A DNA stretch of 64,000 nt from Edaphobacter sp. 12200R-103 (GCF_010093025.1 NZ_CP048114.1:1674001-1738000); one strand, 5' to 3'; shown: positions 28,744 through 37,820, numbered from the stretch's first letter. Notes: generated by a model from the letters alone, not told the origin. Program-made: numbers and translations.

Positions 28744-30408
28744 TTAAGAACGTTGATCGCTTAGGCTGCTCTGAATCGCTGCTTCCGTATTGTCGATTCT
28801 ACGCAGCATTCTACGTGCGGAACTCTGTTCCAATCTATGTTCGCGGATGAGACGATTGATCTCAGTTCTCTCCGCACGGACAGCTTCAAGGCGAAGCATC
28901 TGTTCCGTGCTATGAAGCGCTTTAAGTTGTGCCCGTTCTGTGCCTGTACTCTCAAATCCCGCCAGACGCTGTTGATAACTGTTTATGACGGCTACGACTG
29001 CACCAATGGAGTCACTCTGATGGTTTCTCCCCTGTGCCATCTGCTCTTGCAACTCATCCACTCGCTGGATCGCAGCTCGATTCGCGGAGATGTGTGCGGT
29101 ACGCTCTTGGATCTCGATCGCGGACTCCGGAAGGACTTCGATTCCCTTCATCATGGGTGGTAACGCGATGGAAGCTAAGAGCAGAGAGAGAAGTACCACA
29201 CCCGCTGCGATCACAATGCAGAGATCACGAGCGGGGAACAGAGTGCCCTTGTTTAGCGTTGCGGGAATAGATGAAACGGCAGCTAACGTTACAGCGCCGC
29301 GCACCCCTGCCAGGGACATGGCCATAAGGGTACGTGCCGGAGCTCGCGTTGTCTCCGTACCTTTGTATGTCAATACATTTCGCTGCCCACTATAAAGCGT
29401 GAGTTGCAGAGCAGACCAGGTCCAAACGAAACGCAAAAGAAGAAGGAACGCTGTAACCCCAAATATAAATTCAGCAAATACCCAAGCAGTACGAAATCCT
29501 TCCTGCGTAATAACCGAAGGTATGCTCTGAATGATGGGTGGCAGCTGGATACCAAGCAGCACGAAGACCAAGCCTTCGAGGGAGAACTGCATCATTCCCA
29601 TGATCGCTTCGCCTTGAAGACGCGTCTCAATGGCGCGGATATCTTTCAGCACCCATTTCCCGACAAAACCTGCCCCTACTGCTGCCAAAACACCTGAAAC
29701 CTTCAGATATTCCGCGGATGCATATGCGGCAAATGGTAGGAGCAATGTGAGCAGGATTTGCGCCGTTGAATGTGATCTAGTGCTCTTTTCCATCCATATT
29801 TGAAATCGCATCACGATGTACGACAAAAGAGTCCCGACGGCTAGTCCGCCAACAGATACGATCAAGAATGTAAGGGAAGCTGCAGCTACTGAAAAGCTGC
29901 CTGTAAGCGTTGCCGCAATAGCGAGGCGAAAGCAAACCAAACCAGAGGCGTCATTGAACAGTGCCTCTCCTCGTAGGAGATAGAGAAGACGTGCAGGGAT
30001 TGCCTCTCCCCGCAATGAACCCGTTACCGCGACTGCATCAGTTGGAGAGAGAACCGCTGCCAACGCGAAACAAACCGACAGCGGTACAGTCGGGATCATC
30101 CAGTGGACGAAGTATCCGACACCGAGCACGGTCAAGATGACGAGACCGACCGACATGACGAGAATGGATCGGCGCAGGCGAAAAAATTCGGCGCGCGGAA
30201 ACTGATAGGCATCTACGTAAAGTAGCGGAGCAATGAAAAGAAGTAGAAATAATGAGGGTTCGATCGCAATGTGAATTCGAAAGAGTGTAAACAGCACAAT
30301 CCCGAACGCAACCTGCAGCAGTGGCAGTGGAATACGAAAAGCCAACGAAGCTATTCCGGAAAGAGAAACCAAGGAAAGAAGAACTAGACTAATCGTGACT
30401 AGCTTCAT
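28744..30408 (-). CDS. CPA1-family Na+/H+ antiporter
   Basis: 554 aa. Twelve or so membrane segments occupy the first 420 residues, with the CPA1 signature LSPTDAVAVTGSL and GEALFNDASGLVCF (ND motif for ion binding), and conserved LSLAGVRGAVTLAAV. A cytosolic tail of about 130 residues, rich in Q, R and E with coiled-coil character (HSTEQMLRLEAVRAERTEIN), follows, as in the YjcE/NhaP branch. It exchanges Na+ or K+ for protons across the inner membrane. The gene is convergent with the GGDEF-EAL gene. Confidence 0.92.
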   Translation of the reverse strand: MKLVTISLVLLSLVSLSGIASLAFRIPLPLLQVAFGIVLFTLFRIHIAIEPSLFLLLFIAPLLYVDAYQFPRAEFFRLRRSILVMSVGLVILTVLGVGYFVHWMIPTVPLSVCFALAAVLSPTDAVAVTGSLRGEAIPARLLYLLRGEALFNDASGLVCFRLAIAATLTGSFSVAAASLTFLIVSVGGLAVGTLLSYIVMRFQIWMEKSTRSHSTAQILLTLLLPFAAYASAEYLKVSGVLAAVGAGFVGKWVLKDIRAIETRLQGEAIMGMMQFSLEGLVFVLLGIQLPPIIQSIPSVITQEGFRTAWVFAEFIFGVTAFLLLLRFVWTWSALQLTLYSGQRNVLTYKGTETTRAPARTLMAMSLAGVRGAVTLAAVSSIPATLNKGTLFPARDLCIVIAAGVVLLSLLLASIALPPMMKGIEVLPESAIEIQERTAHISANRAAIQRVDELQEQMAQGRNHQSDSIGAVVAVINSYQQRLAGFESTGTERAQLKALHSTEQMLRLEAVRAERTEINRLIREHRLEQSSARRMLRRIDNTEAAIQSSLSDQRS

Positions 30409-31004
30409 GGCTCGCTCCCCCGACAGCGTTTTTCGATCGGATGCTATGCCCTCAAGAACACGGATACTTCCTCTCCGGAAGCATCACTTTCATCATCCCA
30501 CTTTCGCGGTTGATCTATTTGCTGTCGTGGCAACAACGGGAGATTTTTGCTGCAGAGTGCATTCAGCAAGCCGTCTCGTCTCTCCTTGATGGTGCCGCCC
30601 CATCCGGCCGAACCGATCTACATACGAATATCTCCCAAAGGCCCACTGGTCTCCCGGATATGATCCTTGTCCCCGGCTCTGTGAAGCTCGATCTGCTCTT
30701 CAGGGGCCCGTTCCATTTATTTAGTTTTTGCGACCACCTGACCTGCATTTTTCAATTTTCCAAATGCATTCCGCGAAAGTACCTCGATGGCAGAGTAGAT
30801 GCGCGATAAAATTGGCGACCGACCTTGTATGAAGAGCAGATCTCGCGTTCGCCCTCCGATGTTCAAGCGAATGCTGAGCGATCTTGGCGCGTTGTTCCGA
30901 CATTGGTTAGCGCAATCCGTCCATTCAGGATGGACTAATCAGCTCTCAAGATCACCCCGGAGGATTGAACTGGAACCCCGACATCATATGACGCACAACC
31001 TTCT
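30409..31004. other. gene-poor stretch of the island
   Basis: About 600 bp between the divergently placed antiporter start and the 3' end of the repeat protein gene. Short overlapping frames exist on both strands, none with a ribosome site plus recognisable residues. I see no tRNA, repeat or clear hairpin. It must include the antiporter promoter. Confidence 0.5.
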
Positions 31005-31874
31005 CTATTTGATAGCCGATTGTGATTTTGCGGCGATGATGTGAGCTTCCCTCTCCGTCAGCCGGAATAGGTCGCAATAACCGTAACCGGTTCTACAGGC
31101 ATTGAAATTGCGCTGTTGCTCTGCACCTTGAAGAAGGTTGGCTTCGGATTTGGTCAACAAAGAGTAATCACAAGCTACAGATCTGTCCTCACACGCCGAG
31201 TAATTGAGCCTACGGTCGGTAAGCGCTACGACGCGTTCTTCCTGCAAAGTCAATTTGGAACGGTCACACGTAGTCCAACCATTGGTGCACGCAGAGAAAT
31301 TGCGCGCATTTCGGGCCTCGGATACCGAAGTAGCTTCAGCGTTGGTAAGACTCACGTGATCGCACGAGTCGATTCCATTCACGCAATCGGAGATTTTGCG
31401 TTGTTTGTCAGCAGCAGCAGTGGCACTTCTCTCCTGCGTATTCAGCCTGGAGAGATCACATGGCTTCCACCCATTGCTGCACTGGGATATATTGTGCTGC
31501 CGTTCTGCTTCTGCGATAGCCTGTGCTTCTTTAGGCGTTAGCATCTCATGGTTACAGGGCTCGTATCCGTCCATGCACGCTGTTACGTTACGCTGGTGGT
31601 TGGAAATGGCTAATGCAATAGTCTCAGGTCCGCTTAGCATCGCTAAATCACAAGGAGAACTTCCCCGCCTGCAATTCTCTACATTGCGTCGATGGGCTGC
31701 AACAAGTAGTTGTTGGCACTTTTGCTCAGTTACTGGAGAAATATCGCCGGAGGGTGAACTGCTTTTATATGACGACGAATTGGAGTTGGCGTTGGAAACC
31801 TGGGCACCAATAGAGCAAAGCGGGGAGATGCAAAACGCAACAATCACGAGCATGTGATGAAAGTTGATTTCCAT
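31005..31874 (-). CDS. secreted protein of seven 32-residue two-cysteine repeats
   Basis: 289 aa from the ATG at 31874, chosen because AGGAGG lies 7 nt upstream. Signal peptide (about 1-23, MEINFHHMLVIVAFCISPLC). After a Ser-rich linker come seven tandem units of exactly 32 residues, each of the form RN-x3-C-x2-G-x3-CD-x3-LT-x2-EA with two cysteines 8 residues apart and a helical second half. Examples of the cores are CMDGYEPCNHEMLT, CSNGWKPCDLSRLN and CRTGYGYCDLFRLT. Each unit probably makes its own disulfide in the periplasm. The units differ at most other positions, so the array is old rather than a recent expansion. No family recognised; a scaffold or binding role is only a guess. Confidence 0.85.
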   Translation of the reverse strand: MEINFHHMLVIVAFCISPLCSIGAQVSNANSNSSSYKSSSPSGDISPVTEQKCQQLLVAAHRRNVENCRRGSSPCDLAMLSGPETIALAISNHQRNVTACMDGYEPCNHEMLTPKEAQAIAEAERQHNISQCSNGWKPCDLSRLNTQERSATAAADKQRKISDCVNGIDSCDHVSLTNAEATSVSEARNARNFSACTNGWTTCDRSKLTLQEERVVALTDRRLNYSACEDRSVACDYSLLTKSEANLLQGAEQQRNFNACRTGYGYCDLFRLTEREAHIIAAKSQSAIK

Positions 31875-32140
31875 TAGGTTTCCTCCTAAAAAACAAGCGA
31901 TCGAGCGCACTCTTAATCACTATCTACCCAAAGGACGGCGAATGAATGGTCAAATTTGATCGCTTGGGCAATCCATTTCAAAGAAGTGATCCCGGTATGA
32001 CTATTTCGTCGCATGTCACATACGAGTGTGTCTTATCCCGATGCGATCCCTATAATGGAGCACGGGGTAAGTAATTGTTGCTGAGGGTAGTCAATTATCT
32101 GAATGATTCGACGTAAGCCATCTCAGGGAAGGAGACTCAG

Positions 32141-32890
32141 ATGACGGAGCAAAAGAACGCCTCTTTTAGCGCAGCCGACTTTCTGATGAAGTCTGGTTTA
32201 GGACGAAAGATTGTTCAGACGACAGCGAAGCATACCCTTTTTTCTCAAGGCGATCCTGCCGATTCAATCTTTTATTTGCAGAAAGGCCGGGCAAAACTTA
32301 CCGTCGTTTCAACCAGAGGAAAAGAAGCAACCATCACACTTTTATCTGCCGGTGATTTCATTGGGGAAGAGGCGCTTGCGGGGGCTGGTGGGCTGCGCAT
32401 GGCTACGGCAACAGCCATCACGGCATGTACAACTCTCAAAATCAGAAGAGAAGAGATGATTCGGGTCATCCATGAGGAACATTCCTTTTCTGACCTGTTT
32501 TTGAAATTCCTGCTTGCCCGCAGCATGCGAACGCAGGCCGACCTCGTCGATCAGCTTTTCAACTCCAGTGAAAAGCGTCTCGCTCGGATTCTCTTACTGA
32601 TGGCAGAGTTCGGGAAACCTGGCGAGCCAGAGATGTTGATTCCGCCAATCACACAAGAAACTCTGGCAGAGATGATAGGAACGACCAGGTCTCGCGTCAG
32701 CTTCTTTATGAACCGTTTTCGCACGCTGGGATTCATTGAATACAATGGCCGCATTCGCGTTCATAAATCGCTGTTGAATATCGTCTTACATGATCGGCTA
32801 CCGGATCACAATGCTCAAAATGCGCCAACCTCGCTTGCTGTGCGCATCCATACCAAATCCATTCGCCGCAGCCGACATGAGCAAAAGTGA
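32141..32890 (+). CDS. Crp/Fnr-family transcription regulator
   Basis: 249 aa with a good GGGAAGGAGACTC ribosome site. A cyclic-nucleotide-binding-type beta roll (about 20-125, with FSQGDPADSIFYLQKGRAKL and GDFIGEEALAG) precedes a dimer helix and winged helix (ITQETLAEMIGTTRSRVSFF, with recognition residues TRSRVS, then IEYNGRIRVHKSLL). The FNR-type N-terminal cysteines are absent, so it is unlikely to be an iron-sulfur oxygen sensor; whether it binds cAMP is unknown. A single receiver-domain gene follows 70 bp downstream, perhaps co-transcribed. Confidence 0.9.
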   Translation: MTEQKNASFSAADFLMKSGLGRKIVQTTAKHTLFSQGDPADSIFYLQKGRAKLTVVSTRGKEATITLLSAGDFIGEEALAGAGGLRMATATAITACTTLKIRREEMIRVIHEEHSFSDLFLKFLLARSMRTQADLVDQLFNSSEKRLARILLLMAEFGKPGEPEMLIPPITQETLAEMIGTTRSRVSFFMNRFRTLGFIEYNGRIRVHKSLLNIVLHDRLPDHNAQNAPTSLAVRIHTKSIRRSRHEQK

Positions 32891-32961
32891 ACAGTACCGA
32901 ATAAGAACGCGATGGAATAGTAGGCATAGAGGAATCTTTCGATGCCCCTGTGAGGTTCGCG

Positions 32962-33390
32962 ATGCCCGATGTGAAATTAAAGCTACTTATAGTCGATGAT
33001 GAAATAGCGCTTCGAGCATCATTGTCGCAGATCTTCGCCGAGCTTCACTACACGGTCCGAACGGCTGAAAATGGCCTTTGTGCGCTGCGCGATATTGAAA
33101 ACGAGATTCCAGATGTTCTCCTTTCTGATCTCAATATGCCGGTCATGTCCGGCTTTGACTTGCTCGCGGAAGTTCGTCGTCGGTTTTCAGCAATTCGAGT
33201 AATAGCAATGAGTGGTGCCTACTCGGGCGTCCAAATTCCGTATGGAGTGATTGCTGATGCGTTCTATGAAAAAGGGACAGGTGTCGTTTCATTATTAGAG
33301 ATCATGACGACCGTAACCCACAGAGAGAGGCATACCGGTGAAACGAGCAGATCACATCTATCTTCCTTATCAAGTCAAATCGCCCGATGA
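32962..33390 (+). CDS. single-domain response regulator (CheY-like)
   Basis: 142 aa from the ATG at 32962 (a GTG at 32950 is the alternative). It has the receiver signature: acidic pair VDDE near 13-16, phosphoacceptor D in LLSDLNMPVMSG, the T/S switch as S in AMSGAYSG, and K in YEKGTG in a slightly altered position. No output domain; about 20 unstructured residues follow. It could relay a signal from a kinase elsewhere; no kinase gene lies within the island. Confidence 0.85.
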   Translation: MPDVKLKLLIVDDEIALRASLSQIFAELHYTVRTAENGLCALRDIENEIPDVLLSDLNMPVMSGFDLLAEVRRRFSAIRVIAMSGAYSGVQIPYGVIADAFYEKGTGVVSLLEIMTTVTHRERHTGETSRSHLSSLSSQIAR

Positions 33391-33719
33391 TGAAAGGTCA
33401 GCCTATCAGATTCTGATCGACCGGTGGCGCGTAAATAATGACTCCGGTCCCTTACGGCGTTAACAGAGGAAATCTCATCCTATGGTGGAGAGGTAACACA
33501 TGCGCAAAGCACTACTGAGGTTGAGGAATACTTCTTTAACCTGAAGGACGTCGCAATCGTCGAGCTTGAAATCGATCCTGGTCGGCACGACAAGCAGGCC
33601 ATCGCCTCACTCCAGTCCATTCAGATTGTGTGAGAAGGTATTCAAACCTTCGCCAGACGACGTTTAACCGATCCGGTTTGCCTGCAGACCACCGCATGAG
33701 AGAAGAGGACGCCAGAACG
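33391..33719. other. short gene remnant region before the radical SAM gene
   Basis: Contains an open stretch ending at 33632 that encodes EVEEYFFNLKDVAIVELEI and terminates IASLQSIQIV, but has no start codon. It looks like the 3' end of a lost gene; I do not recognise it. The remaining sequence holds the promoter of the radical SAM gene. Confidence 0.4.
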
Positions 33720-35285
33720 ATGTCTGTACACCTGATCAATCCTAGTGATAATTCCTTTGGAACCGCTGTGATCACTCCCCGCTGGTTGTTTGTCCTGGCA
33801 GCCGCTACGCCAGCTTCGATGGGCGATCCGATATTGGTGGATGAATCACTGGAACAACTCGATCCGAACACAATTCATGGTGGCGATGTAGTTGGCATCA
33901 GTGTGCACACGGGAAATGCGTTACGTGGCTATCAGGTCGGAAAATTCGCACATGAGCGCGGAGCTACGGTGGTTTATGGAGGCATCCACGCAACCCTTTT
34001 TCCCGAAGAGCCATTTGAGCGCGGCTGGGCAGATGCTTTAGTGAAGGGTGATGGTGACGTAGCGTGGGGTAGGCTGCTGCGCGACATTCAGGCAGGATGT
34101 GCTGCCAAAATTTACGAAGGCGGAAAGCTTGAGGGTGATCAGTTCCTAGCGGCTCGCTGGGACCTAATGCAGACTGATAAGTACATGTGGGCTTCGGTGC
34201 AGACCATTCGCGGATGTCCGAAGCACTGTTCGTTCTGCTCTGTGTGGCGCACGGACGGGCAGAAACCCCGGCAAAGACCCTTTGAGAGCGTGATCGATGA
34301 GATCGTAGATCTCAGGCGAAGAGGTTTCCGATTCATTGCACTGGCAGATGACAACTTTTATCCCGTCACGTTGACGGATTTGAGGCTGGCGCGCGATCAG
34401 AACAACCTCGAGCGCGTGGAATTTCTCTTGCAAACTCGAAACGAACGTTTCGCATTGATGGCAGAACTGGCAAAGCTGCCAAAGGATATGGTGTTCTTTA
34501 CGCAGATCACGATGGAGTCTGCTGAAGATCCCGAGTATCTGGATGCTATGCGAAGGGCCAACATCAAGGGCGCTCTCGTGGGCGTTGAGGCGGTCACACC
34601 GGAAGGGCTGAAGGCCGTATACAAAGACTTCAACTACTCCGGCGATCGGTTGGTTCAGCAGCTACAGACATTCCGAAAGCATGGCCTACATGTTCTGGGA
34701 TCATTTATCTTCGGTCTGCCAACAGACAAGCCGAGTACCTTTGATGCCACTGTGGAGTTGGCTCTCAAAGCAGATGTGACGTTTGCACAATTCGTGATGA
34801 TGACACCGTTTCCTGGTACGGTCGATTTTGGCCGGTGGGAGAAGGAGCAATCTGCTGATCCGCGGATGATAGCCGGTATTCCCATCACGCGATACTGGTT
34901 GATTCCTACAGCAATACGCCCGAAGATGTTTACACCCCACCCGTCTATGACTTCTGAGGAGATCCGTGATCGCACCCAGGAAGTTTGGGATCGGTTTTAT
35001 GAGTTCGGTGCTATTTGGAAGAGGTCTGCCTGTACGCCTACGCTGCGTGCGCGTGTCGCATTTGTATTGCTGTCGAAGCTCTATCGACAAATGTATGCGG
35101 GAACTGGCATCTCAACAGACAGCGCCCGCCGTAAGAAAGCAAAGAAATGGGCGCGATGGACCGCGAGCCAGACTCGCAAAATTTTTCAGGCCAAGGCGAT
35201 GCCTGAACTCAGATCTCCTGTGTGGGAGCCGCGGCCGAAGACACATTCCGGTCTGACTCAACTCACGCACACTCCGGGTCGGTAA
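33720..35285 (+). CDS. B12-binding-domain radical SAM protein
   Basis: 521 aa from the ATG at 33720 (MSVHLINPSDNSFG); starts at 33696 and 33630 are also open. The N-terminal cobalamin-binding-type Rossmann domain shows VVGISVHTGNALRGYQVGKF and YGGIHATLFPEEP. The radical SAM core has RGCPKHCSFCSVW with the C-x3-C-x2-C cluster site near residue 160, then RFIALADDNFYP and GALVGVEAVTPEGLKAVY. A C-terminal helical region ends in a basic segment. Members of this class methylate unactivated carbons, for example in hopanoid, antibiotic and pigment modification. No biosynthetic cluster surrounds it, so the substrate is unknown. Confidence 0.88.
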   Translation: MSVHLINPSDNSFGTAVITPRWLFVLAAATPASMGDPILVDESLEQLDPNTIHGGDVVGISVHTGNALRGYQVGKFAHERGATVVYGGIHATLFPEEPFERGWADALVKGDGDVAWGRLLRDIQAGCAAKIYEGGKLEGDQFLAARWDLMQTDKYMWASVQTIRGCPKHCSFCSVWRTDGQKPRQRPFESVIDEIVDLRRRGFRFIALADDNFYPVTLTDLRLARDQNNLERVEFLLQTRNERFALMAELAKLPKDMVFFTQITMESAEDPEYLDAMRRANIKGALVGVEAVTPEGLKAVYKDFNYSGDRLVQQLQTFRKHGLHVLGSFIFGLPTDKPSTFDATVELALKADVTFAQFVMMTPFPGTVDFGRWEKEQSADPRMIAGIPITRYWLIPTAIRPKMFTPHPSMTSEEIRDRTQEVWDRFYEFGAIWKRSACTPTLRARVAFVLLSKLYRQMYAGTGISTDSARRKKAKKWARWTASQTRKIFQAKAMPELRSPVWEPRPKTHSGLTQLTHTPGR

Positions 35286-35397
35286 GTAGCGAAGACGGCG
35301 TCGAATATATCTTGATTATCCGCTGAAAGGCATACCGAAGGCGAGATCCGATGTTCGGGTGACTCCCAGCGGATCTTCTATTCCCGAAACTCAATCC

Positions 35398-35490
35398 TTG
35401 AACTACACAATCGTTGCGCAGAATGCACAGGAAGTGCGGGATATTCAAAATGCTCCTGCGGTGAGCATTCTCATTTTTCAAAAGGCAAAG
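35398..35490 (+). pseudogene. fragment of an 'LNYS' family gene
   Basis: Encodes LNYTIVAQNAQEVRDIQNAP followed by AVSILIFQ. It aligns with LNYSILEQSAEELRETENSP and SVSMWPYL at the N-terminus of the 105-aa protein at 52710-53027, but similarity ends there and the frame then runs antisense into the WHFMWLT gene. Probably a truncated paralogue; upstream start unclear. Confidence 0.5.
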
Positions 35491-35532
35491 TCAAAGGTTG
35501 AATCGAAATATCCACGCTCCTCAGCCGACTTG

Positions 35533-35943
35533 CTAGGAAGCGGCGGCCGGAAAGTGCCGAAACGCAGCTTCATCCACCAATCCGAGCGATGCACATTCCT
35601 GAACATGTCTGGAAGCGAGTTTGACGTGAGCGACATGAAAGCCGGGGTACTTCTTGAGAACGACATTCATCAATTCCGCGGTATTGAAGCGTGAGTTGAG
35701 ATGATCTAATCCAGAGCGCATCGCTTTTTTGATAGCCACTTCCGGTGTCAGTCCGACGCCCACCCCAGAAGAGGTTAGCGTAAGCCACATGAAGTGCCAG
35801 CCTTGAGCGCGGACCTTTATGTCTACGTCTTGCGCGTTCTCAGAGTCGATAGATACCCATCCGTCATAAATAGGCCGTCCAGGAAGACTGAAAGCCCCAG
35901 GAAGGAGAGTACCTGAGCGAAGGAGGAGAGAGCATGCCTTCAT
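35533..35943 (-). CDS. 'WHFMWLT' family protein, intact copy
   Basis: 136 aa. Its ATG overlaps the stop of the SDVKNH-family gene by 4 bp (35940-35943), so the pair is translationally coupled. Recognisable stretches are IKVRAQGWHFMWLTLTSSGV, SRFNTAELMNVVLKKYPGFH and SRHVQECASLGLVDEA. All are shared with the frameshifted copy at 19511-19914, which shows that they are the constrained parts. No transmembrane segment or catalytic motif. I associate the family with acidobacteria, where such genes recur in many copies; function unknown to me. Confidence 0.75.
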   Translation of the reverse strand: MKACSLLLRSGTLLPGAFSLPGRPIYDGWVSIDSENAQDVDIKVRAQGWHFMWLTLTSSGVGVGLTPEVAIKKAMRSGLDHLNSRFNTAELMNVVLKKYPGFHVAHVKLASRHVQECASLGLVDEAAFRHFPAAAS

Positions 35944-36161
35944 GCGTTTTCCTTATCCGATCCCGGAAGCACGATATGTGGCTTTGGTGTGTTACCGATG
36001 ACAAACGACGATTCAGTTGCCGTGTCCGTCACAACGTCTTCATCGGTCGCGGGGTGATCCGTAGCATTCGGTTCGCTCGGTGGCATCACAGTGAGCAGCG
36101 AGTAGTGCTTCCGAGAGGCAGCGAGGTGATTATGGACATCGGATTTCCTGTTAAAGCTCAT
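35940..36161 (-). CDS. small charged protein, 'SDVKNH' family, copy 2
   Basis: 73 aa, MSFNRKSDVHNHLAASRKHY at the N-terminus, then an acidic Pro/Thr-rich tail. It shares the N-terminal box with the genes at 19294, 36821 and 52085. The conserved leader and a GGAG ribosome site precede it. Overlaps by 4 bp the downstream WHFMWLT gene. The invariant D-V-x-x-H box next to basic residues could bind nucleic acid, but that is speculation. Confidence 0.75.
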   Translation of the reverse strand: MSFNRKSDVHNHLAASRKHYSLLTVMPPSEPNATDHPATDEDVVTDTATESSFVIGNTPKPHIVLPGSDKENA

Positions 36162-36165
36162 ATCT

Positions 36166-36235
36166 ACTCCAGAACAGGTTGCTTACTTAAAAGGTGCTCG
36201 TCTGGAGCGAGAAGCAATGAACTGCTGGAGGCGAG
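36166..36235 (-). promoter_or_regulatory. conserved leader of small-protein cassette, copy 2
   Basis: On the minus strand: CTCGCCTCCAGC, ATTGCTTCTCGCTCCAGACG, AGCACCTTTTAAGTAAGCAA, then TCTGGAG before the ATG at 36161. Same block order and spacing as at 19219, 37022 and 52012. Confidence 0.7.
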
Positions 36236-36820
36236 AAATACGTATTGATTTGATCTTACGCTCTTATCTAAGCTGGTGCCGGTAGTTGCGTTATCCGGCG
36301 CGAACGAGCCAAAGTACCGGAGCCTCGGAGCGCCGGGGCTGTCCTTCGCTGCCATCTTAGTCGCGCTGGTTTGCTGGATGGTTGGGTGGCGAGCTGGTGG
36401 ATCGGCTGGGTGTGGGCGTCGATAATGGAGCGCATTTGAATGCACCGTGCTTACTCTCCGGTAAGACCTGCACGCGCAGAGACTGGAGACCAGAAGCCCC
36501 GCGCGGCCTAGACTTGAACTCACTTGAAGGGTGGAATCGAAAGTGTCTGCGTTGCCGCCCTAAGGGGCGGCATCTAGCAATGGCCACGTGTGTCGACTGA
36601 TAGTCTGCCTATGTGGGTAGGGCGGTTTTTCGTGAGCCGAGCGGACTGGCGCGCTCATATCCCCCTGCCGTCTTTCCACCACTTCCTGTCCCCTGAAGCA
36701 CAAGCACTATTGTTGAGGAGCAAAAACGGCCAAGGTGATGTCACCCTGACCGTTTCACTTAGCAATCCTAGGATCTCGAAGCCCTCTCTCTTACAGGGGA
36801 TCAGCAATTCTAGATTTCAT
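36236..36820. other. gene-poor stretch with a GC hairpin
   Basis: About 585 bp without a convincing gene. A GCCGCCC/GGGCGGC stem with a short TAAG loop lies near 36557-36575. Overlapping frames on both strands lack recognisable residues. Possibly debris of a longer gene. Confidence 0.45.
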
Positions 36821-37018
36821 CTACCCCACGCTTCCGTCCGACAAGACCGTTCGCAGCCCAGCCCCTATCGGAAGCTCAATTGCCTTCGCTTTCGGAGGAA
36901 TTACCGGGGTAGCCAGCTCGTCAGCGATGATAAGACGCTCAGGTGCGAGCTGCGGGGCAGTGCGGTGAACTTTACGCGCAAGGTGCTTCTTCACATCTGT
37001 GTTTCTGGGAAAACCCAT
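36821..37018 (-). CDS. small charged protein, 'SDVKNH' family, copy 3
   Basis: 65 aa, MGFPRNTDVKKHLARKVHRT at the N-terminus, nearly the same box as the 52085 copy (PRNTDVKKHLAR). The tail (ELATPVIPPKAKAIELP) is Pro-rich. It is preceded by GGAGG and the conserved leader at 37022-37093. Unlike copies 1 and 2, no WHFMWLT gene follows. Confidence 0.7.
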   Translation of the reverse strand: MGFPRNTDVKKHLARKVHRTAPQLAPERLIIADELATPVIPPKAKAIELPIGAGLRTVLSDGSVG

Positions 37019-37021
37019 GCA

Positions 37022-37093
37022 ACCTCCATCACGAGCGGTTTGTGTGCTTGAAGGACACTCGTCAGGAGCGAAGCGATACAGCTGACAACGAGG
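37022..37093 (-). promoter_or_regulatory. conserved leader of small-protein cassette, copy 3
   Basis: On the minus strand: CTCGTTGTCAGCTGTATCGC, TTCGCTCCTGACGAGTGTCC, TTCAAGCACACAA, then GATGGAGG before the ATG at 37018. Closest to the 52012 copy (GAGTGTC-TTCAAGCACACAA). Confidence 0.7.
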
Positions 37094-37820
37094 AAGACAT
37101 TACATCTATCATTCTACGCTTCAATCGCTTTGTGCGTTAGGACTCAAATATGGATCAGGATCGTGCGAACAACATGATTCAGATGCAGTCGATTCCCATT
37201 CGACCGCTTGAGTCCTTGCAGAGGCGGCGCGACTCTGTCAACAGATATACAAGGGGACACGCTACCCCATACCACTCTATCGATGCGCCGCTGAAAGGAT
37301 ACCTTGACGAAGTCACGGCAGAGTATCGCCGCGGTGATGCGGATCCCTACCAAGCACGACAGGTGCAGGTAGAGCCGATATTCATCAGTGAGACCAAGGC
37401 CGGCGAGGGTTCCCACAAGGTCCTGGAGAACAGCGATCTGACACCTCATGGAATACCAGGAATCGCAATCACCATGCTGAGTCCAACGCCGCTATCAGCG
37501 GCGCCGCCAGCGTTCGTTCCGGAATGTTCGCAGCACCCCAGTCACGATAAATCTGCGCTGATAGTTCCACACTGCCGCCCTGTTGTCAGAAGGTAGGGTT
37601 CGAAAACGAGATTGCTGTGCTGCACGGTGTACGTGAGTGCAAGATCCAACTTCACGGTGGCCGGACGAAGCAGTAGAGGGCACCTGCGCTCTCGCGCATT
37701 GGGGATTGGACTCACATCCGGTATCGCCATGGCGAAGCGAAGGTGGCCAGCCACAAGTTTCGGTAGGATCTGTGTTCAAATCAGATGCTATCGCCAGCAT
37801 CAAATCTTCCGAGTATTAAA
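37094..37820. other. stretch without a convincing gene
   Basis: About 730 bp with opposed open frames of 100-150 codons on both strands (for example 37150-37596 plus and 37495-37803 minus); none shows a recognisable motif, and codon use does not favour one strand. May hold one unrecognised or decayed gene. The 3' end of the LolA-like gene borders it. Confidence 0.4.

Noticed and set aside
31005..31874. CRISPR-like array or DNA tandem repeat
   Set aside because: The 96-bp period is visible only at protein level; DNA units are too diverged and there is a signal peptide and single frame.
31990..32040. Crp-type operator before the Crp/Fnr gene
   Set aside because: CACA-N6-TGTG symmetry is seen but in the opposite sense to the TGTGA-N6-TCACA consensus; too weak to annotate.
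37150..37596. 148-codon plus-strand frame in the island
   Set aside because: No ribosome site or motif, and an equally long frame opposes it; left as unassigned sequence.
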